A stretch of DNA of 64,000 nucleotides, from contig NZ_JAERRK010000007.1 of the NCBI RefSeq assembly GCF_016741775.1, forward strand, positions 372,001 to 436,000, read 5' to 3'. The position numbers and the translations under genes were made by a program. The notes under the pieces are model-generated. The model worked only from the letters and a program-made list of their open reading frames with translations. It did no database searches and was not told where the DNA came from. Positions 59,374 to 64,000 of this stretch are shown here, piece by piece (positions within the stretch are counted from its first letter, which is position 1; each line of letters opens with the position of its first letter). The DNA comes from Streptomyces actinomycinicus. Lineage in GTDB: Bacteria; Actinomycetota; Actinomycetes; Streptomycetales; Streptomycetaceae.

Positions 59374-60242
59374 CCGCGAAGAGAGGGACGCCGCCCCCGC
59401 CGAGCAGGCTCGAGACGACGGCGATGAGCCGTGGTGTCGTCAGCGGGCTCCTCCTGGTCTCGACCGTCTACTTCCTCTTCCCGCTCTGGTGGCTCGTGGT
59501 GTCAGCCACCAAACCGTTCGGAAGACAGTTCAGCGGCAACGGCCTGTGGTTCGAAGGCTTCGGCCTGCTCGACAACCTCACCCGGCTGTCCGCGCAGAAC
59601 GACGGCATCTTCTGGCGCTGGATGCTCAACAGCCTCCTGTACTGCGGTGTCGGAGCGGCGGCGGGAACCCTGCTGTCCGCCACGGCGGGCTACACACTGG
59701 CCAAGTACCGGTTCCGCGGACGCGCCGCCCTGTTCGGAGCGGTCCTCGCCGCCGTGCTGGTGCCGAAGATCCTCTTCACGCTGCCGCTCTACCTCATGTT
59801 CTCGGGCATCGGCCTGATCAACAACCCGCTCGCCGTCCTGCTGCCGGGCATGGTGAGCCCCTTCGGGGTCTACATCGCCCGGATCTTCGCGGAGCAGTCC
59901 CTGCCCGACGACATCATCGAGGCGGGCCGGATGGACGGCGCGAGTGAGACCCGGATCCTTCGCAGCATCTGCTTCCCGACGATGCTCCCGGTGCTCGTGA
60001 CGATCTTCCTCTTCCAGTTCGTCGAGATCTGGAGCAACTACCTCCTGCCTGCCATGGTCCTCACCGACGACCGGCTGCAACCGGTGTCCGTCGGGCTGGT
60101 CGGCTGGAACGCCAGTCACATCGCGGTACCACGACCGCTGGTGATCACCGGGTCGCTCGTCTCCGTGATCCCGCTGGTCGTCGTCTTCATCGCCCTGCAG
60201 CGGTTCTGGCGCTCGGGCATGACCGCAGGGGCGGTGAAGTGA
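59370..60242 (+). CDS. Sugar ABC transporter permease 2
   Basis: This is a 290-residue MalG-type permease with six helices and the EAA loop EAGRMDGASETRILRSICFP. The GTG start overlaps the permease 1 stop (GTGA). It forms the membrane channel with permease 1. Confidence 0.9.
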   Translation: MTAKRGTPPPPSRLETTAMSRGVVSGLLLVSTVYFLFPLWWLVVSATKPFGRQFSGNGLWFEGFGLLDNLTRLSAQNDGIFWRWMLNSLLYCGVGAAAGTLLSATAGYTLAKYRFRGRAALFGAVLAAVLVPKILFTLPLYLMFSGIGLINNPLAVLLPGMVSPFGVYIARIFAEQSLPDDIIEAGRMDGASETRILRSICFPTMLPVLVTIFLFQFVEIWSNYLLPAMVLTDDRLQPVSVGLVGWNASHIAVPRPLVITGSLVSVIPLVVVFIALQRFWRSGMTAGAVK

Positions 60243-60400
60243 CCGCGCGCCCCGGCCGGCCCGCGCCGCGTCCGGCGGTCGGGCAAGAGCGGGGGCGCGC
60301 ACCGGAACGCGTCGAACTGTCCCGGGGCGGTCATGGCCCCGGGGCCGTTCGGCTTCCCGTCCCCCACGGACGCGCAAGGAACGGCGGGTACGACACCTGG

Positions 60401-61279
60401 ATGCGCTACTTCACGCCCAGTCCGCTGCATGAGCGCCTGGGCCTGGTGTGCCTGGGGGTCGGCATCCAGCAGGGCGTGCTGCCCGCCGTGGGCCCGCGGA
60501 CCCTGGACCATCACGTCGCCGTGCTCGTCACCGTCGGCACCGGCTGGTACCAGACGCCCGACCGACGCCGCACCACCGTCACCGCGCCGAGCCTCATCTG
60601 GCTCACCCCGGGCGCTCCGCACCACTACGCATCCGATCCGGAGACCGGCTGGGACGAGGTGTTCGTCGACTTCACCGGACCGGCCACCGCCGCCTACACC
60701 CAGCTCGGCTACATCGAGCCGGACCGCCCGGTGGTCCCTCTCACCGATGCGTCCGCGTGCCACGCCACGATGGCCCGCATCGCCCGGGCGGCCCGCCGCG
60801 ACAGCTCCCTGCTCGAAGTCGAGACGGCGGCCTTCGTCCACGAGCTGCTCGTGAACCTGCGCCTCGCCCGTGCCGACACGAACGCGGCCGGTGTCCCCGT
60901 CCTGGACGCCCTGGCCCGAGACGCCTGCCTGCCCCTCACGGTCGCCCAGCATGCCGCCCGACACGGCATGACCCCCGCCGAACTGCGTGCCGTCGTACGC
61001 CGGCACACCGGTCGCAGCACCAAGGACCACCTCCTGTCCCTGCGCCTGGGCCGCGCCCGGGAACTCCTGGTCCGCACCGACCTGCCCATTGCCGCGATCG
61101 CCCGCCGCGTGGGCTTCGACGACCCCGCCTACTTCTCCCGCCTCTTCACCCGGCGCGTCGGCCTCGCCCCCATCCGCTACCGCGAACGGCAGGGCCGCAC
61201 GGTGCCGCGCGACTCGAGCACCCTCGTCCCGGCCCGAGTGGAGGGCGGGGGCGGCTCCCCTCCGTGCGGGAGCTGCTGA
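60401..61279 (+). CDS. AraC-family regulator of the sugar operon
   Basis: This is a 292-residue protein from the ATG at 60401 (MRYFTPSPLHERLGLVCLGV). An N-terminal cupin sensor (residues about 15-150, TPGAPHHYA) is followed by two C-terminal AraC helix-turn-helix motifs (LTVAQHAARHGMTPAELRAV, LPIAAIARRVGFDDPAYFSR). A GTG at 60239 overlapping the permease stop would add 54 poorly conserved residues. As the last operon gene it probably activates or represses the ABC importer in response to its sugar. Confidence 0.88.
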   Translation: MRYFTPSPLHERLGLVCLGVGIQQGVLPAVGPRTLDHHVAVLVTVGTGWYQTPDRRRTTVTAPSLIWLTPGAPHHYASDPETGWDEVFVDFTGPATAAYTQLGYIEPDRPVVPLTDASACHATMARIARAARRDSSLLEVETAAFVHELLVNLRLARADTNAAGVPVLDALARDACLPLTVAQHAARHGMTPAELRAVVRRHTGRSTKDHLLSLRLGRARELLVRTDLPIAAIARRVGFDDPAYFSRLFTRRVGLAPIRYRERQGRTVPRDSSTLVPARVEGGGGSPPCGSC

Positions 61280-61346
61280 CAGGCTCTCAGGGATGCGGTG
61301 GTTGCACTGGAGCGTCCGTGCACAGCCGTTCGCCCTCACCGCGCGG

Positions 61347-61452
61347 GACGGCGAGGGCGAACGGCAGCGGTCAGCAAGGGGACGGCGAGGCGAGGGCGAG
61401 CGGCAGCGGTCAGCAGGGGGACGGCGAGGGCGAGCGGCAGCGGTCAGCAGGG
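61347..61452. repeat. Three ~34-39-bp tandem repeats
   Basis: Units start gacggcgagg and contain cgagcggcagcggtcagca. Copies lie at 61347-61380, 61381-61419 and from 61420 to about 61452, in the gap between convergent genes; the last covers the stop of the phosphodiester glycosidase gene. Confidence 0.8.
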
Positions 61453-63363
61453 ATTCTGGGCTTCCCAGACTGCGTAGGCGCCTGGCTCCTCTCCCGCTCC
61501 GATCCACCACTTGGCGCGCCACACCATGCTCTTGTGCGAGACCGCTTCCCCGCCTTGATACGCACGCGTGCCGTCCCAGGGTGGTGCCGTGCACGTGCCC
61601 GCGGGAACGGGGCCGGCCGCGGGAGGCATGGACGGGGCGGCGGAGACCGGACCGGCCGCGGGAGGTGTGGACGGGGCGGTGGAGACGGAGCCGGCCGCGG
61701 GAGGTGTGGACGGGGCGGCGGAGACCGGAGGCGTGGACGGGGCTGGAGGGCTCGGCGGGGCTGGGCGAGTGCCGTTCGAGGCGGCTTGCTCCCCGGCGAT
61801 GAGGAGCAGCGCATCTCCGATGGGGCGTTCCGAGCCGTCGGAGGGAGTGTTGACCAGTCTTCCCTTCACCGCCATCGTGGTGGACCCCCCTCCGTCGAGG
61901 TTGACCGCCTGCCGTGCGCCCAGCGTCCGCATCAGTTCCGCCGCCTCGAGAAGGCTCAGTCCGTCGCTGATGCCCGGCTTGCGGCCGTTGGAGGTCACGA
62001 GCAGCACACGGCCCTGGGCGTCGACACCGAGAAGCGTGCGGGGAGCGGCCTTGAGTGCGTAGGTATAGGCCAGGCTGATCTCCTCGGGCTTGTCACCGCC
62101 GTAGTTCAGCGCGATGCGACCGTCGCGGAGCAACTGTGGTGCACCGCTGATGATGTCGTCGTCCTTTCCGAGCGGGACCTCATGGTGCTCCTCGTCGAAG
62201 ATCTTGCTCTGGACGGACAGTACGGAGCCCTGCACGGCGTGACCGCGCAGCCAGGTCTCACCGGTTCCTATGCCGGCCAGCACGCTGCCTCCCTGGGGTA
62301 CCTCGCCGCCCCGTGCGCGAAGCTCCGTCACCCGTCCAGAACCGTTGAGGACGGCCTCCACGCCTGCTCCGCCAGGCGTCTTCCGCCCCAACTCGTCCGT
62401 GAACCGGACGATTTCATCGGTGCGTGAACAGGATTCGTTGACCGTGGTCAGGGCGCGCTGGATCTGGGGCGGATGGCAGTTCCGGTCCGTCCCCGGCAGT
62501 CGGTTGATGCCGTTCACCGGGCTTGACTCGCTTCCGGACCGGACCCGGGTCTCGGTGGTCAGGTTCTTGAACTCGACGCCGAGCCCGTTGCCGCGAAGGA
62601 TCGCAGCCACCCGCCCCTGCACCGCCGCGCTCTGCAGTTCGCCGTTGTACGCGGCGATGCCGACCGGCCCGCCTTCGATTCCGCGCGGGTCGTTCGGCAT
62701 GGTGAAGAAGCTGCCGTTGGTGCCGACCAGGACCTTCCCCTGCTGCCCGGCCGTGGTGAGGTCGCGTTCGGCTGCTGCCGCCCTGTCGGTGACCTTCGCC
62801 GGACCGCTGACGGTGGCGCCGTGACTTGCCGTGAGAGACCCGGTGAAACGCTTCGGATCGATGAGCACCACCTGGACTTCCGTCCGCCCGCCTCCCAGGG
62901 CGCCGTCCGCTCCCGTCCACTCGACGGATGTCCTGAATCCGGCGAGCTTCTTCTGCTCGGCTCGCGCCTCCTCCGCCGTGGTGTACCTGCCGACCCGCAC
63001 CCGTGTGCCGGCGAGCCCCGAGCGGTCTCCTTCCTCGGGCCACTCGATGGGTTCCGCACGGTAGGGGACGTTCCTCTCCTTGAGTTTCTGCACCGCCGCG
63101 GTGAGCGACTTCAGGGAGTGCAGATCCCCGATGTCCCCCTTTACCGTCACGGTCCAGTAGTCGACTCCGTTGTTGTCGTCGAAGACGCCTTCATACAGGT
63201 CGGCTCCATCGTCCACCGAGGTGTGCTTCCAGCCGGCCAGAGCGGCGGGCACCCCGGTGCCGGGCTCGTCACCGAATACCTGGCCGGCCACGCACACGGA
63301 ACCGACGAGCGCTGTGGCGACGGCAGCTGTTCTCAGGCGTGTGCCCGTGTTCTTCGTACCCAT
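61444..63363 (-). CDS. Secreted phosphodiester glycosidase with chitin-binding domain
   Basis: This is a 639-residue protein with a signal peptide (about residues 1-31). A SPOR-like segment (RYTTAEEARAEQKKLAGFRT) near 125-150 may bind peptidoglycan. The NAGPA-type phosphodiester glycosidase domain (about 200-555) carries TNGSFFTMPNDP and the hallmark VNLDGGGSTTMAVKGRLV. A Pro/Ser/Thr-rich repeat linker leads to a C-terminal carbohydrate-binding module (WDGTRAYQGGEAVSHKSMVW). It probably acts on cell-wall or chitin-linked glycans outside the cell. The start at 63363 has GAGGAG upstream. Confidence 0.85.
   Translation of the reverse strand: MGTKNTGTRLRTAAVATALVGSVCVAGQVFGDEPGTGVPAALAGWKHTSVDDGADLYEGVFDDNNGVDYWTVTVKGDIGDLHSLKSLTAAVQKLKERNVPYRAEPIEWPEEGDRSGLAGTRVRVGRYTTAEEARAEQKKLAGFRTSVEWTGADGALGGGRTEVQVVLIDPKRFTGSLTASHGATVSGPAKVTDRAAAAERDLTTAGQQGKVLVGTNGSFFTMPNDPRGIEGGPVGIAAYNGELQSAAVQGRVAAILRGNGLGVEFKNLTTETRVRSGSESSPVNGINRLPGTDRNCHPPQIQRALTTVNESCSRTDEIVRFTDELGRKTPGGAGVEAVLNGSGRVTELRARGGEVPQGGSVLAGIGTGETWLRGHAVQGSVLSVQSKIFDEEHHEVPLGKDDDIISGAPQLLRDGRIALNYGGDKPEEISLAYTYALKAAPRTLLGVDAQGRVLLVTSNGRKPGISDGLSLLEAAELMRTLGARQAVNLDGGGSTTMAVKGRLVNTPSDGSERPIGDALLLIAGEQAASNGTRPAPPSPPAPSTPPVSAAPSTPPAAGSVSTAPSTPPAAGPVSAAPSMPPAAGPVPAGTCTAPPWDGTRAYQGGEAVSHKSMVWRAKWWIGAGEEPGAYAVWEAQNPC
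61606..61760 (-). repeat. Pro-rich repeat linker in the phosphodiester glycosidase
   Basis: About four 13-residue units of the type APSTPPAAGPVSA separate the catalytic domain and the carbohydrate-binding module; on DNA the 39-bp unit contains ggaggtgtggacggggcgg. Such linkers are normal in secreted hydrolases. Confidence 0.75.
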
Positions 63364-63686
63364 GAGCACTCCTCTGCGGGGGAAGGGGGCCCGAGTCGGG
63401 GAAGTGCCGGGATGCCGGACACCGGACGGCGACTCGTGCGCGGACCGCGGATCCACAAATGAATCCGCGTTCCCCCATCTGCACCCGAACTCGGCACGAG
63501 GTCAAACGCCTGTTGCCGATGTGCGTCCGCTCCGCCTTCCTCTTGTTCCGCCTCACACAATTTCGGCCGGAACTGCCTCACGCACGGCAAACACCGTGCA
63601 AAGAGCCGGGATGAACCATCGGTGTCCGCCTCTGCAGCACGTGAGTCGCCCGCGGAGCCCGCGGCCAATCGACCAGGAGAGAATGC
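63364..63686. other. Divergent intergenic region
   Basis: These 323 bp between two divergent secreted-protein genes contain no ORF I can support. They are less GC-rich in the middle and should hold both promoters. Confidence 0.5.
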
Positions 63687-64000
63687 ATGCGCAAGTCCAC
63701 CGTCCTTGCAATCACCGCGCTGTGCGGGTCGTTGGCAGGGTTGCTGATCGCGAACGCCCAAGCGGACGAGGGCAGCCCGAAGACGGGTCTTCCGAGCCCT
63801 GACCACGTCGTCGTGGCAGTCTTCGAGAACCACGCGTACTCCCAGATCCTCGGCAGCCGTGACGCGCCCTACTTCAACGAACTGGCCAAGGACGGAGCAG
63901 AACTGACCCAGTCCTACGCGATCACCCATCCCAGTCAACCGAATTACTTCGCGATGTTTTCGGGCAGCACCCAGAAGATCACGGACGACAGCTGCTATTC
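63687..64000 (+). CDS. Secreted phosphoesterase (5' part, runs off the window)
   Basis: There are 104 codons visible. A signal peptide (MRKSTVLAITALCGSLAGLL, cleavage after AQA near residue 26) is followed by PDHVVVAVFENHAYSQILGS and PYFNELAKDGAELTQSYAI, then HPSQPNYFAMFSG. This is the start of the phosphoesterase (acid phosphatase/phospholipase C) fold, in which the FENH Glu/Asn bind metal and the segment before NYF lies in the active site. The ATG at 63687 has CAGGAGAGA upstream. Confidence 0.88.
   Translation, partial: MRKSTVLAITALCGSLAGLLIANAQADEGSPKTGLPSPDHVVVAVFENHAYSQILGSRDAPYFNELAKDGAELTQSYAITHPSQPNYFAMFSGSTQKITDDSCY

Noticed and set aside
1..64000. tRNA, rRNA or insertion-sequence features
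   Set aside because: No T-loop-like ggttcgaatc pattern, no ribosomal RNA segments and no transposase motifs or paired terminal repeats were seen on either strand; a covariance-model search would be needed to exclude small RNAs.

Overview
The window is about 72% G+C, with strong G/C third-position bias, GTG starts and ATGA/GTGA gene overlaps. Its gene content (cslA-glxA-cslZ locus, streptogrisin-type protease, thermolysin-type protease, lactazole-type thiopeptide cluster, PAS/GAF/SpoIIE phosphatase) points to a Streptomyces or a very close relative. All identifications come from reading the sequence; nothing was searched against a database.

Layout. 1-3,400: B3/B4-domain protein (cut by the window edge), EamA permease and a divergent XRE-cupin regulator, then small secreted or hypothetical proteins. 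3,400-8,200: a secreted chymotrypsin-like protease preceded by a coupled 52-residue secreted-peptide ORF and four 10-bp iterons, then a GH65 glycosidase/phosphorylase coupled to a beta-phosphoglucomutase-like HAD protein. 8,200-13,900: FUSC-type membrane protein, VWA protein and a secreted beta-propeller-like protein. 14,300-25,900: a complete lactazole-type thiopeptide cluster with two precursor peptides, a tRNA-Glu-dependent dehydratase, a pyridine synthase, a leader-binding (RRE/ThiF-like) protein, a YcaO cyclodehydratase and a fused elimination/azoline dehydrogenase protein. The two cores predict macrocycles of different size (32 and 35 atoms by analogy). 26,100-32,000: VWA/metallopeptidase-like protein, MoxR ATPase, hypothetical protein, PAS-LuxR regulator. 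32,200-37,000: ATP-grasp ligase, a phosphohistidine dikinase with glucan-water-dikinase-like domain order, and an MFS exporter, in one coupled operon with no function I can name. 37,000-43,300: DUF4132 pair, TPR protein, MFS transporter.

43,300-45,200 holds what I consider the best candidate for an undescribed regulatory system. A good promoter drives a 17-codon ORF with a near-perfect Shine-Dalgarno. A long hairpin follows whose 3' arm covers the ribosome-binding site of a GNAT acetyltransferase gene, and an IF-1 paralogue lies next in line. The layout is that of a ribosome-stalling translational attenuator, as in inducible antibiotic resistance, here controlling an acetyltransferase and a second initiation factor 1. 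A cold-shock gene converges on it across a perfect 16-bp terminator stem.

45,200-64,000: M4 metalloprotease, LysR regulator with a 35-bp operator-like palindrome, cslZ-glxA-cslA for a cellulose-like glycan at the hyphal tip, a multi-domain SpoIIE phosphatase, a sugar ABC importer (binding protein, two permeases, AraC regulator), a secreted phosphodiester glycosidase with a chitin-binding tail, and the start of a secreted phosphoesterase. A recurring feature is in-frame or intergenic tandem repeats (10-bp, 17-bp, 30-bp, 33-bp, 36-bp and similar units), unusually many for one 64-kb stretch. I found no tRNA, rRNA, CRISPR array or insertion sequence.
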